DNA from: Peptococcaceae bacterium UBA2264
GTDB taxonomy: Bacteria; Bacillota; Desulfitobacteriia; Desulfitobacteriales; Desulfitobacteriaceae
Reading direction: 5' to 3'
Length of the DNA stretch: 32,936 bases
Assembly (NCBI GenBank): GCA_002347475.1
Contig: DDXI01000044.1
Span: forward strand, 1 to 32,936
Shown here: piece after piece, positions 1 through 7,940 of the stretch
Layout of the letters: each line of letters opens with the position of its first letter
How positions within the stretch are numbered: position 1 is the stretch's first letter
Program-made: the position numbers and the translations under genes
The notes under the pieces: generated by a model
What the model was told of the DNA's origin: nothing
Seen by the model: the letters and a program-made list of their open reading frames with translations, nothing else
Database searches by the model: none

Positions 1-1
1 T

Positions 2-208
2 GGTAAAGGCGGAGAAATTCAACTGACCGATGGCCTGCATAAGCTGGGCATGTTTCAGGAGATCATGGCCTACGATTTTAAAGGCCGGCGCTATGATGTC
101 GGGGACAAGCTGGGATTTGTCCAGGCGACAGTCGAATATGCTCTGCTGAACAAGGAAATATCACCGGAACTTAAAGTATATCTGCAAAAACTGGTTCGTA
201 GTTTCTGA
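2..208 (+). CDS. galU: UTP-glucose-1-phosphate uridylyltransferase, C-terminal fragment
   Basis: This is the 3' end of a gene that begins before the window. The open frame from base 2 encodes about 68 residues ending in TGA at 206-208. The segment GEIQLTDGL, then a YDFKGRRYDVGDKLGF-like stretch and a short helical tail (VEYALLNKE), is the typical C-terminus of bacterial GalU, which makes UDP-glucose from UTP and glucose-1-phosphate in the cytoplasm. UDP-glucose is a general precursor for surface glycans, which fits the neighbouring locus. It is probably the last gene of its own transcription unit, because hairpins follow at 245-328. The N-terminal nucleotide-binding domain lies outside the window. 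Confidence 0.9.
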   Translation, partial: GKGGEIQLTDGLHKLGMFQEIMAYDFKGRRYDVGDKLGFVQATVEYALLNKEISPELKVYLQKLVRSF

Positions 209-244
209 TAAAATGATCATTATTTAGGATTATTATTTGAAGCG

Positions 245-266
245 TATTGGAACAATGTTTCCAATA
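245..266. other. Hairpin downstream of galU
   Basis: TATTGGAA (245-252) and TTCCAATA (259-266) form a perfect 8-bp stem with a 6-nt loop. No U-run follows on either strand, so it is more likely an mRNA 3'-end or processing structure than a terminator by itself. Confidence 0.45.
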
Positions 267-292
267 AAGAATAAGCGAATAAAGAATAAGCG
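263..292. repeat. Perfect 15-bp tandem duplication beside a terminator
   Basis: The unit AATAAAGAATAAGCG occurs twice in immediate succession (263-277 and 278-292). The second copy runs into the stem of the terminator. Read on the minus strand, the copies supply the T-rich tail after the hairpin. Confidence 0.8.
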
Positions 293-330
293 AAGCCGAC
301 TCCTGGAAATTTGGAGTCGGCTTCGCTTTC
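288..330. terminator. Bidirectional rho-independent terminator
   Basis: AGCGAAGCCGACTCC (289-303) pairs perfectly with GGAGTCGGCTTCGCT (313-327) around a 9-nt loop. The plus strand continues with TTTCTT and the minus strand with a T-rich tract. It lies between the convergent ends of galU (+) and the beta-helix gene (-), so it can stop transcription from both sides. Confidence 0.85.
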
Positions 331-352
331 TTCCGCAGCATATATCGATCTT

Positions 353-1693
353 TCATCCCAAGCGCTGGCTTTCTGCCAGATGATTTTTGATATAGGTGAG
401 TGTTTCCGGGGCATCCTGGGGCAGAAGTCCCCCCAGGAGAATGGGGGCGCTTAGTTTGTGGGCCAACACACTTCCGCTGAGGGCATCGGCATAGTTAAAA
501 CCGGAGGCGATAATTACTTTTTCTACCGCAGCGGCTGAAATTTCCCCAGCAATAGCGACTGCTGTGGCAAAACGATTGGCCCCGGCAAGGCGGGTAGAAT
601 TATATATTTTCTGAGGCAGGGGCAGAGGAGTTGAAAGGAAACTGCCCTGGACCTCCTGAGAATGGGCTTGCCAGCCAGCAAAATCAAAGCTCCCCTCAGG
701 CTCGTAGTAAACAGTAGTCACAGCTTTTGTATAAATATTGTTGTTGAAATAATTACCGGCAGACCCCGTGTCAGCAATAGCTACATTGAAATTGGCGCCA
801 GCAGATCCCCAATAATTATTGCTGAAACTATTGCTGCTGGAATTTTGGAGCAGATAGACATCGCAGTCAGCATTACCATATAAACGGTTGTTTTGAAAGA
901 TATTGCCTCTGGCATTGGTGGCGACAACAAACCCCCACTGATGATTGTTGCTGACAATATTATTTGTTACCAGGGAATTGTAGCTCCCGGAAGGGTAACC
1001 TGCCATTTGGATGCCGGCACCGGAATTATCATGGATACGGTTGGAATCGATGGTCCAGTGATCGGCACCATAGCCTAAATAAATGCCGTGGTCTTTGGGC
1101 AGGTTATACTTGAGTCCGATATTGTAAAATTCACAGTTGCGTACAGTTACATAGGCAGATCCTTCTCCCATCACTGCCTCAGTGCCTGCCGTACTGCCCT
1201 GTGGCCCATCCAGGCCCCAGATAGTAAGATTATTTAAATCAATATCATGAGAGCCCTTTTTCAGATAGATACCGGCACCGGTATAGGCAGTCATTTTCAG
1301 GCCTTCAATTTGCCAATAAGAACAATTGTTGAAGATGAAGCCTTCTCCCAAAGTGTAATTCCCATACAGAACAGATATTTCTCCGGGAAAATTTTTCAGG
1401 GTGTACCAGGCCGAAGGAGAGCCGTTCAGGTTGTAAAAGTCTATTTGTTCGCTGTATGTGCCCCCGCGCAGCAGCAGAGTATCCCCCGGCAGCATAGCCT
1501 TTAGAGCCCTGCTGATTGTGCGGAAGGGCTGAGCCTGAGAACCGGGATCACGATCGTTTCCATTTGGCGAGATGTAGTAGATCTGGCCGGAAGTGGCTTG
1601 GCTTACAGCAGGGAAAACGGTAACCTGCAGCAGCAGGCCTGTAATCAGCACAGCACATAACCAGGCGGTCCGGGGAAACAAATTTAAAAACAT
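353..1693 (-). CDS. Secreted right-handed beta-helix protein with a truncated C-terminal CWB2 repeat
   Basis: This is a 446-residue exported protein. Residues 1-33 form a signal peptide (basic start, hydrophobic core, cleavage near VSQA). Residues about 35-340 open with a DUF1565-type segment (ISPNGNDRDPGS, then PFRTISRALKAM and GDTLLLRGGTY) and continue as Asn/Gly-rich rungs (NNIVSNNHQWG, NNRLYGNAD), typical of parallel beta-helix polysaccharide lyases and epimerases. No specific catalytic residues could be assigned. From residue 368 (RLAGANRFATAV, then GFNYADALSG) there is one CWB2 repeat, which stops after about 79 residues, before the usual final strand and LLGG motif. CWB2 modules normally come as three full copies, so wall anchoring is doubtful. 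The start is supported by GGAGG upstream. It is the only leftward gene at this end, divergent from the glycan locus; it may act on that glycan (inference). Confidence 0.85.
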   Translation of the reverse strand: MFLNLFPRTAWLCAVLITGLLLQVTVFPAVSQATSGQIYYISPNGNDRDPGSQAQPFRTISRALKAMLPGDTLLLRGGTYSEQIDFYNLNGSPSAWYTLKNFPGEISVLYGNYTLGEGFIFNNCSYWQIEGLKMTAYTGAGIYLKKGSHDIDLNNLTIWGLDGPQGSTAGTEAVMGEGSAYVTVRNCEFYNIGLKYNLPKDHGIYLGYGADHWTIDSNRIHDNSGAGIQMAGYPSGSYNSLVTNNIVSNNHQWGFVVATNARGNIFQNNRLYGNADCDVYLLQNSSSNSFSNNYWGSAGANFNVAIADTGSAGNYFNNNIYTKAVTTVYYEPEGSFDFAGWQAHSQEVQGSFLSTPLPLPQKIYNSTRLAGANRFATAVAIAGEISAAAVEKVIIASGFNYADALSGSVLAHKLSAPILLGGLLPQDAPETLTYIKNHLAESQRLG

Positions 1694-1995
1694 CGGTATG
1701 ATCCTCCAATCTTATTCAAACCCTGTGTCTGAGGGAGAACAAGGTTTTTCAGTTTTTCTGCATCTTGTCCAGTAATTCCTTCTCAGCCCCAACAATTATG
1801 CGAAGAAGCCAGGGAAACCGGTCTTGAGCCGGATTGGTAAGGGAAATCAGAACTGGTTTTGGCGCTTGATCCGCATGGTTGAAATAGCAGACAAACTGTA
1901 GTAAACTAAAAAAATGGTAGTTTTTATGAATAATTTTTAACACTTGAGAGATCTGTGTATCCGGTTTTTCCGGTATTTAAGGAAGGAACTTACCT
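1694..1995. other. Divergent intergenic region
   Basis: No convincing gene was found in these 302 bases. A 64-codon leftward frame inside it has no family resemblance and is probably chance. The region holds the ribosome-binding site of the leftward beta-helix gene (GGAGG near 1704) and a rightward promoter (1879-1907). Just after that promoter AAACTA and TAGTTT can pair. A short CCGG(T5)CCGG element lies near 1961-1973, and the Shine-Dalgarno for the gene at 1996 follows. Confidence 0.6.
1879..1907 (+). promoter_or_regulatory. Sigma-A-like promoter for the glycan locus
   Basis: TTGAAA (1879-1884), a 17-bp spacer and TAAACT (1902-1907) preceded by TGTAG make a plausible vegetative promoter about 90 bases before the first glycan gene. 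The same arrangement, including the identical 11-mer TGTAGTAAACT, occurs at 9248-9276. Transcription would start near 1914. Confidence 0.5.
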
Positions 1996-3864
1996 ATGTT
2001 GTTTCGGAAAAGAACCTTATTGCTTATGCTGACTGATGCTATCCTGGTCAATATTGCTGTTTTTCTAAGCTTCTATCTTCGTTTTGGCTTTGAAGGGGAT
2101 GGCAAGATACCCCAGGAATATTTCACCAGCCTTACTTATTTTCATACGACATGGGTGGCAACAGTTATTTTTCTGGTGTCCTTTTATGTATTTGGTTTAT
2201 ACAACAGGCTTTGGCAGTATGCCAGTTTGGGTGATCTGGTTTCCATTATTTTTGCCGTTACGGTGGGTACCGGGGCGACTATGGCTTTAGTTTATTTTTT
2301 GGCTGTCTTGCGCATACCGAATATTGTGGCCATTTTGCTTTGGTTCCTGGTTGTCTTTTTGGTTGGAGGATCACGTTTTATCTGGCGGCTTTTACAGGAG
2401 AATGCCTTTACCCCCTATGTCCCCGGTTCCCAGAAAAGGGTTTTGATTATTGGGGCCGGAGATGCCGGAGTAGTGGCCGCCCGGGAACTGAGGAACAATA
2501 ATTTTCGCGAAGGCCGCCCGGTGGGCTTTATTGACGATGCTGTCAGGAAGCAAAGACTGCATGTTATGGGCATTCCTGTACTGGGGACCAGGAAGGATAT
2601 TCCGCGTATCGTCAAAGGTCGCAATATAGATGAAGTGATTATCGCTATGCCTTCTGCTTCCGGGGAAGCCGTGCGGGCAATCACCGAAATTTGTGAAAAG
2701 ACCGGGGTCGATCTTAAAATCATGCCCGGGGTTTTTAATGTTCTGAGCGGGAGTATGGACACAACGGCGATCCGGCAGGTCCAGGTTGAGGATTTATTAG
2801 GCCGTGATCAGGTAGCGGTAGATCTTCAGCAAGTTGCCGGCTATTTGACCGGAGAGACAGTTTTGGTTACAGGCGGAGGCGGCTCGATCGGTTCGGAAAT
2901 CTGTCGCCAGGCGATCAAATTTAATCCCTTCCGGCTGGTAATAATCGGCCAGGGCGAGAATAGTGTTTTTGATATTGAACAAGAGCTGCGTACGGATCAT
3001 CCCAGTCTGAATGTTGTCACCGAGATTCTGGATATCAAGGATCGCGATAAGGTGCAGCTTGTTTTTCAGAAATATAATCCTGGGGTTGTGTTTCATGCTG
3101 CGGCCCATAAACATGTACCCCTGATGGAACGCAATCCGGAGGAAGCACTCAAAAACAATATTGTTGGTACTTATAATCTGGCTGAGGCAGCTGATGCTGT
3201 CAAAGTCAAGACCTTTGTTTTGATCTCCACTGATAAAGCAGTCAACCCTACCAGTATAATGGGAGCTACCAAACGGGTAGCGGAGATGATTATTCAAAGT
3301 CTGGATAAGCGTTCGGAGACGCGTTTTGTGGCGGTGCGTTTTGGCAATGTTCTGGGCAGCCGCGGCAGTGTTATCCCTACCTTTAAGCGCCAGATTGCCA
3401 AAGGCGGGCCGGTAACTGTGACCCATCCGGAGATGATCAGATATTTTATGACCATACCCGAGGCTTCCCAATTGGTAATTCAGGCCGGAGCCATGGCCCA
3501 GGGCGGAGAAATCTTCATACTGGATATGGGGAAACCGGTCAAAATTGTCGATTTAGCCAAAGATTTGATCAAACTTTCCGGGTTTGAACCTGATGTGGAT
3601 ATTCCCATTAAGTTTACCGGGATCCGTCCCGGTGAAAAACTGTATGAGGAATTATTAACGGCGGAGGAAGGGACAAGCCACACCAGGCATAGCCGGATAT
3701 TTGTGGCTAAACCCAATGAATTGAATAATGCCAGGATCGCCGGCATCATTCATGTGATCCGCGAACGCGGCTCCTATCTGACCAGGGCTGAGGTTGTGCA
3801 GCTCTTACAGACTGTTATTCCTGAATTTCGGAAAGCGACAACCCCAAAGGCAGTGTCAGAATAA
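1996..3864 (+). CDS. Membrane nucleotide-sugar 4,6-dehydratase (CapD/WbpM/PglF family)
   Basis: The 622-residue protein has about four N-terminal membrane segments in residues 1-130, then two Rossmann regions. The first has GAGDAGVVAAREL near residue 154. The second is the catalytic short-chain dehydrogenase-like domain with TGGGGSIGSE at 292-300. At 411-426 the motif STDKAVNPTSIMGATK carries the Thr-Asp-Lys triad of this family, with Met422 in place of the usual SDR tyrosine, as in WbpM and PglF. Such enzymes convert UDP-GlcNAc to a UDP-4-keto-6-deoxy-HexNAc at the inner membrane face. Length matches the long membrane-bound subgroup. It is first in the rightward locus, with an AAGGAA Shine-Dalgarno. 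The keto sugar could feed the aminotransferase at 20408. Retention or inversion at C5 cannot be judged by eye. Confidence 0.92.
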   Translation: MLFRKRTLLLMLTDAILVNIAVFLSFYLRFGFEGDGKIPQEYFTSLTYFHTTWVATVIFLVSFYVFGLYNRLWQYASLGDLVSIIFAVTVGTGATMALVYFLAVLRIPNIVAILLWFLVVFLVGGSRFIWRLLQENAFTPYVPGSQKRVLIIGAGDAGVVAARELRNNNFREGRPVGFIDDAVRKQRLHVMGIPVLGTRKDIPRIVKGRNIDEVIIAMPSASGEAVRAITEICEKTGVDLKIMPGVFNVLSGSMDTTAIRQVQVEDLLGRDQVAVDLQQVAGYLTGETVLVTGGGGSIGSEICRQAIKFNPFRLVIIGQGENSVFDIEQELRTDHPSLNVVTEILDIKDRDKVQLVFQKYNPGVVFHAAAHKHVPLMERNPEEALKNNIVGTYNLAEAADAVKVKTFVLISTDKAVNPTSIMGATKRVAEMIIQSLDKRSETRFVAVRFGNVLGSRGSVIPTFKRQIAKGGPVTVTHPEMIRYFMTIPEASQLVIQAGAMAQGGEIFILDMGKPVKIVDLAKDLIKLSGFEPDVDIPIKFTGIRPGEKLYEELLTAEEGTSHTRHSRIFVAKPNELNNARIAGIIHVIRERGSYLTRAEVVQLLQTVIPEFRKATTPKAVSE

Positions 3865-3880
3865 TTAAGGGGGAAAGAAA

Positions 3881-5236
3881 ATGATTACTGTTAAGCATGT
3901 GATTAGTGATGATGATGTTTTAGCCAAAACACTTCTGGATAAGGTCAAGAAGCACCAGGCCCAGGTTGGGGTTATCGGTTTAGGATATGTCGGGCTGCCT
4001 CTGGCTGTAGAAAAAGGCAAAGTGGGATTTCCTGTGCTTGGTTTCGATATCAATCCCAGGCGTGTAGCCCAGGTTAATGCCGGTGACAACTACATCAGTG
4101 ATGTTAGCGATGAGGAACTGCAGGATTTGGTCAGCAGGGGAGTTATTGCAGCAACAACAGATTTCTCTCGCCTGGCTGATTGTGACATAATTATAATTTG
4201 TGTACCCACACCTTTGACGATTACCCGGGATCCGGATATTTCTTACATTAAATCCTCAACTGAGCAGATAGCCCGCTATCTGCGGCCTGGACAGCTTGTT
4301 ACCTTGGAAAGCACCACTTATCCGGGAACAACTCAGGAGGTTATTCTTCCTCTGCTGGAAGAGAAAGGCTTGAAGGTAGGGAAAGACTTCTTTTTAGCCT
4401 TCTCCCCGGAACGTGTCGATCCCGGCAATAAACGCTTTACCACCAAAAATACTTCAAAGGTGGTCGGCGGTGTCACTCCGGCTTGTCTGGAGATTTCTTA
4501 TACTCTCTATGCCCAAACAATAGTTAATGTAGTCCCGGTTTCTTCACCGGCAGCGGCGGAACTGACCAAGGTTTTTGAAAATACATACAGGGCAGTGAAT
4601 ATTGCTATGGTTAACGAACTTATGCTTTTGTGTGACCGTATGGGCCTGGATATCTGGGAAGTTGTGGAAGCCGCCGGCACCAAGCCTTTCGGGATTCAAA
4701 CCTTTTACCCCGGACCGGGGGTGGGCGGGCACTGCATCCCGATTGATCCCTTCTATTTAACCTGGAAAGCCCGCCAGTATGATTTCCATACCCGTTTTAT
4801 CGAGCTGGCCGGTGAAATCAATGTCGAGGTCTCCTATTATGTTATTAACAGGGTCATTCGGGCTCTCAATGAGGTTAATAAAAGTCTCAAGGATGCTGCT
4901 GTTTTCGTCCTGGGAGTAGCCTATAAAAAAGATATTGACGATGTCCGGGAATCTCCGGCTTTAAAAATAATGGAATTATTAAGTAAAAACGGAGCCATCC
5001 TCAAATATCATGATCCCTACATTCCCGATATTGAACCGCATGGCGGGATTACCTTTGCTTTAACAAGTCTGGATATGACTGATGAGCAACTTAAAGCAGC
5101 TGATTGTGTCCTTATCCTGACAGATCACAGTGTTATTGATTATGAACGGGTAGTCCAGAATGCCAAACTGGTCATAGATACCCGTAATGCCACTAAAAAT
5201 GTTAAACATAACCGGGGGAAAATTGTCAAGATCTGA
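3881..5236 (+). CDS. UDP-N-acetylhexosamine 6-dehydrogenase (WbpA/WecC-like)
   Basis: This 451-residue cytoplasmic enzyme of the UDP-glucose/GDP-mannose dehydrogenase family oxidises C6 of a UDP-HexNAc to a uronic acid with NAD+. An N-terminal NAD-binding motif, VIGLGYVGLPLA, starts at residue 31. The central domain carries the SPERVDPGN signature. GPGVGGHCIPIDP places the catalytic cysteine at residue 285. The C-terminal domain starts near LGVAYKKDIDDVRESPA. It begins 16 bp after the preceding stop, with GGGGGAAAG upstream of the ATG. A choice between UDP-GlcNAc (WbpA) and UDP-ManNAc (WecC) cannot be made from motifs. The WbpB-, D- and E-like genes downstream favour UDP-GlcNAc as substrate. 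Confidence 0.93.
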   Translation: MITVKHVISDDDVLAKTLLDKVKKHQAQVGVIGLGYVGLPLAVEKGKVGFPVLGFDINPRRVAQVNAGDNYISDVSDEELQDLVSRGVIAATTDFSRLADCDIIIICVPTPLTITRDPDISYIKSSTEQIARYLRPGQLVTLESTTYPGTTQEVILPLLEEKGLKVGKDFFLAFSPERVDPGNKRFTTKNTSKVVGGVTPACLEISYTLYAQTIVNVVPVSSPAAAELTKVFENTYRAVNIAMVNELMLLCDRMGLDIWEVVEAAGTKPFGIQTFYPGPGVGGHCIPIDPFYLTWKARQYDFHTRFIELAGEINVEVSYYVINRVIRALNEVNKSLKDAAVFVLGVAYKKDIDDVRESPALKIMELLSKNGAILKYHDPYIPDIEPHGGITFALTSLDMTDEQLKAADCVLILTDHSVIDYERVVQNAKLVIDTRNATKNVKHNRGKIVKI

Positions 5237-5262
5237 AAATTACAGTTAAATTCAGGAATTAG

Positions 5263-5287
5263 AAGGGAATCCGGGGATTCTCTTTTT
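5263..5287 (+). terminator. Weak intrinsic terminator or attenuator
   Basis: AGGGAATC and GATTCTCT can form an 8-bp stem (with one G-U pair) around CGGG, followed by TTTTT. It lies 27 bp after the dehydrogenase stop and may reduce read-through to the next gene. Confidence 0.5.
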
Positions 5288-5397
5288 GCTCCACTTCAAG
5301 GCGTGATCTTCCCGGGGGACTGCGTCCGCTTGCCGCGGCGTTGCACCCCCTTCGCTATTTCTGAATAAAAAGTGGTAAAATCAAAGAGGTAACAAAG

Positions 5398-6396
5398 ATG
5401 AAGTTCTTACAAATGGTCAAAGCTTATAAAGGTTTGGTTTTCGGTGAAACCGACTATTGGCATCCGGATATGTTGGTAAATACCGATTTATCGGCGCCTG
5501 CGGCCAGGGCCGAGCTGCCGGGGAAATACCCTCTGGATATTTCTGCCAAAGCTCACTATCCGGGTGTCTTTGATGACCATAATATTCCTTTGGTTAAGCT
5601 GGAAGGAGAGCTTCGCTATGTGCCGGTGACGATAGCCCAATATGCCCTGGGAAATTATGATCTTTATCTGGCTACCGGGCAGGCACCTTACAGGGAGAAG
5701 CTGCTGCAATGTGCTGACTGGTTTGTGGCTAATCTGGTTCGGCACTGTGCAGATATCTGGGGGTGGCAGCATACCTATGATAATCAAATCTATAATCTGA
5801 AGAAGCCCTGGTTATCGGCTCTGGCCCAGGGCCAGGCTCTTTCCGTTCTGGCCCGGGCTTACCGGGAAACAACAGCGCCTGTTTATCTGGAAAGCGGGCG
5901 CAAGGCCTTGAGGGCTTTCCTGGTTCCGGTGGAAGACGGGGGGCTGGTGGCCAAAACAGCTGGCGGGGAATTTTACGAGGAATATCCTTCCCTGCAGCCT
6001 TCTCTGGTACTCAATGGCTTTATTTTTGCCCTCTGGGGTTTGCGTGATTATTATCTGGTCAGCTCAGACAGCGAAGCCGAAGAAAGATATCGGACAGGTT
6101 TGCAAACCCTGCGTCTGCAGCTGTCTCAGTATCATGTTTATCCGCTGTCCTGGTCGCGCTATGATCTCTACCCCTTTGCAGTAACTAATATTTCCAGCAT
6201 TTTTTATCATAAACTGCATATCCAGCAATTCCTGGCTATGGGAGTGCTGACAAATGACCGGAATTTTCAGGAAATGGCAGCAGTCTGGCAAAAGGCCAAA
6301 AATAATCCGCTGCTCTGCCTGCTGGCTACCGGGTATAAGATTGTCCATAAGCTGTCTGTTCGCCGGCAAAGCTACTATGTGCCCAGTATCAAGTAG
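5398..6396 (+). CDS. D-glucuronyl C5-epimerase C-terminal-domain protein
   Basis: The 332-residue protein matches the C-terminal domain of heparan/heparosan glucuronyl C5-epimerases. The landmarks in order are PWLSALAQGQALSVLARAY (137-155), FYEEYP (192-197), VLNGFIFALWGLRDYY (204-219), WSRYDL (252-257) and FYHKLHIQQF (269-278), rich in the conserved Tyr, Glu and Trp residues of the family. Family members invert C5 of a uronic acid within a polymer or oligosaccharide. There is no signal peptide or membrane segment, so it should act in the cytoplasm, perhaps on a lipid-linked precursor before flipping. It directly follows the uronic-acid-forming dehydrogenase. AGAGGT lies 7 bp before the ATG. 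The true substrate is unknown; a diacetamido-uronic acid would be new for this family (inference). Confidence 0.85.
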   Translation: MKFLQMVKAYKGLVFGETDYWHPDMLVNTDLSAPAARAELPGKYPLDISAKAHYPGVFDDHNIPLVKLEGELRYVPVTIAQYALGNYDLYLATGQAPYREKLLQCADWFVANLVRHCADIWGWQHTYDNQIYNLKKPWLSALAQGQALSVLARAYRETTAPVYLESGRKALRAFLVPVEDGGLVAKTAGGEFYEEYPSLQPSLVLNGFIFALWGLRDYYLVSSDSEAEERYRTGLQTLRLQLSQYHVYPLSWSRYDLYPFAVTNISSIFYHKLHIQQFLAMGVLTNDRNFQEMAAVWQKAKNNPLLCLLATGYKIVHKLSVRRQSYYVPSIK

Positions 6397-6491
6397 AGAA
6401 GCTGGTTTTTAATCCCGGATCCCGGGCCCTGTGCGTGATGAGTTATGAATAGTGAATGATGTGTTATGCCAAATTATAACGGGGGATTGAA

Positions 6492-7916
6492 TTGAAAAAA
6501 ATCTTGGTGATTGCTTATTTTTTCCCGCCTCTGGGGGGAAGCGGTGTTCAGCGCACCCTCAAATTTGTGAAGTATTTGCCTGAATTCGGAATCCGGCCGA
6601 TTGTCAGCACAGTTCGGCAGGGGCATAACTTTGCCTATGATGAGAGTTTGTTAAAGGAGATTCCTCAGACAGTCAAAATTTATCGTTCCTCCGGCCTGGA
6701 GACACTCTGGCTGCGGGCAGTTATTGAGAAGGCTGCCGGCTGGGGCAGGAAGAAGCCAGGCAAAATTTCGGTTGCAGCTGAAGAGGAGAGCAGGGGGCAA
6801 GAAGATAAAGTTTCTATTAATACTATTAATACAGTTGATACAGTTAATAGTACGGGGGAAAACGAGGCAGAGCAAGCCGTCACCCCAATAAACAAACCGC
6901 CGGGCAAGTCTCCCAAACAGCATCTTTTTGATTTTATTGACAATTATATTTTTATCCCTGATTCCAAAATAAGATGGCTTCCCTGTGGTTTTTTAACTTC
7001 CCTGAGGGCTGCGCGTGAGGGAAAAGTTGATTTCCTGTTCTCTTCATCCTATCCTTATACTGTCCATATCATCGCCTTGCTGGTCAATAAATTCTATCGC
7101 AAGCCCTGGATTGCCGATTTCCGGGATCCCTGGGTAGGCAACAAGGCAATGGCCAAGAACATGGCCTTTCGCCGTTGGCTTGATGCCTGGCTGGAACGTA
7201 AAGTGGTCAAAAACGCTTCCTATATTATTAATGTTACTCCGCCGATAACCGAGATGTACAAACAGCGTTACCCGGAATTTGCTGCCAAGATGATCACCAT
7301 TACCAATGGCTTTGACGAGCAGGATTTTGTCAAAATTACTCCGGTTTTGCAGGAAAAGTTCACACTGATCTACACCGGGATCATTAATGCCGTTCACTAC
7401 GATGTTGAGACCTTCGTTAAGGGTATTGCTGATTTTCTTGGTAAGCAGCCGGCAGCGCGCGCCAGGTTTCAGTGTCTGTTCATTGGCTATATACCTCCGG
7501 CAGTAGTGGAAATATTCAGGCGGCATGGCCTGGAGGATGTCCTGGTAATTTTACCCTACATGGACCATCCGGAGTGCCTGAATTACCTTGCCGGAGCTCA
7601 ACTGCAATTTTTAACGTTTGGAAAAGATCTGGATAATGCTTACAGCGGCAAATTGTTTGATTATATCGGTTCCGGAAAACCTGTTCTGGGTCTGCTGCCG
7701 GAGGGTATTGCTGCTGAACTGATCCGCAAAAAACAGATCGGAACTGTAATATCTTTGGGGAATTGGCAGGAATTAGGCAGAGAATTGGGGAGATATTACG
7801 AAGACTGGCTGCGGGGGCAGACCCAAAATCTGCAGTCAGCAAGCAGGTGTGCCGAATTCAGCCGGCGGAACCTGACTGCTCAACTAGTCGATTTGCTGGA
7901 AGGTAAATCCTTATAA
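6492..7916 (+). CDS. GT4-type glycosyltransferase with a low-complexity insert
   Basis: This 474-residue cytoplasmic or peripheral glycosyltransferase has a GT-B fold. The N-terminus (KILVIAYFFPPLGGSG, then VQRTLKFVKYL) is the typical glycine-rich acceptor-domain start. WIADFRDPWVGN and ITITNGFDEQDF mark the end of the N-domain, and YSGKLFDYIGSGKPVLG is the donor-site region. Start: a TTG at 6492 with GGGGGA just upstream; no nearby ATG fits. Residues about 95-145 are a charged, repetitive linker (INTINTVDTVNST) coded partly by four 9-bp units; it looks like an insertion. Donor and acceptor sugars cannot be predicted. The 95 bp before it carry TGAATAGTGAATGATG-like repetitive spacer sequence. 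Confidence 0.85.
   Translation: MKKILVIAYFFPPLGGSGVQRTLKFVKYLPEFGIRPIVSTVRQGHNFAYDESLLKEIPQTVKIYRSSGLETLWLRAVIEKAAGWGRKKPGKISVAAEEESRGQEDKVSINTINTVDTVNSTGENEAEQAVTPINKPPGKSPKQHLFDFIDNYIFIPDSKIRWLPCGFLTSLRAAREGKVDFLFSSSYPYTVHIIALLVNKFYRKPWIADFRDPWVGNKAMAKNMAFRRWLDAWLERKVVKNASYIINVTPPITEMYKQRYPEFAAKMITITNGFDEQDFVKITPVLQEKFTLIYTGIINAVHYDVETFVKGIADFLGKQPAARARFQCLFIGYIPPAVVEIFRRHGLEDVLVILPYMDHPECLNYLAGAQLQFLTFGKDLDNAYSGKLFDYIGSGKPVLGLLPEGIAAELIRKKQIGTVISLGNWQELGRELGRYYEDWLRGQTQNLQSASRCAEFSRRNLTAQLVDLLEGKSL
6816..6851 (+). repeat. Four degenerate 9-bp tandem repeats inside a coding region
   Basis: The units ATTAATACT, ATTAATACA, GTTGATACA and GTTAATAGT follow one another in frame and encode a Thr/Asn/Ile/Val-rich linker. 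The outer parts ACTATTAA (6822-6829) and TTAATAGT (6844-6851) are also inverted repeats. Copy-number change would keep the reading frame. Confidence 0.7.
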
Positions 7917-7940
7917 CCTCTGAAGAAGGAGTCTGTCTTT

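Noticed and set aside
1749..1943. A 64-codon leftward open frame between the beta-helix gene and the glycan locus
   Set aside because: It overlaps the promoter region, has no recognisable domain, and its composition looks like chance.
2797..3471. A 224-codon antisense frame within the 4,6-dehydratase gene
   Set aside because: It is the mirror of a strongly conserved coding sequence and has no family features.
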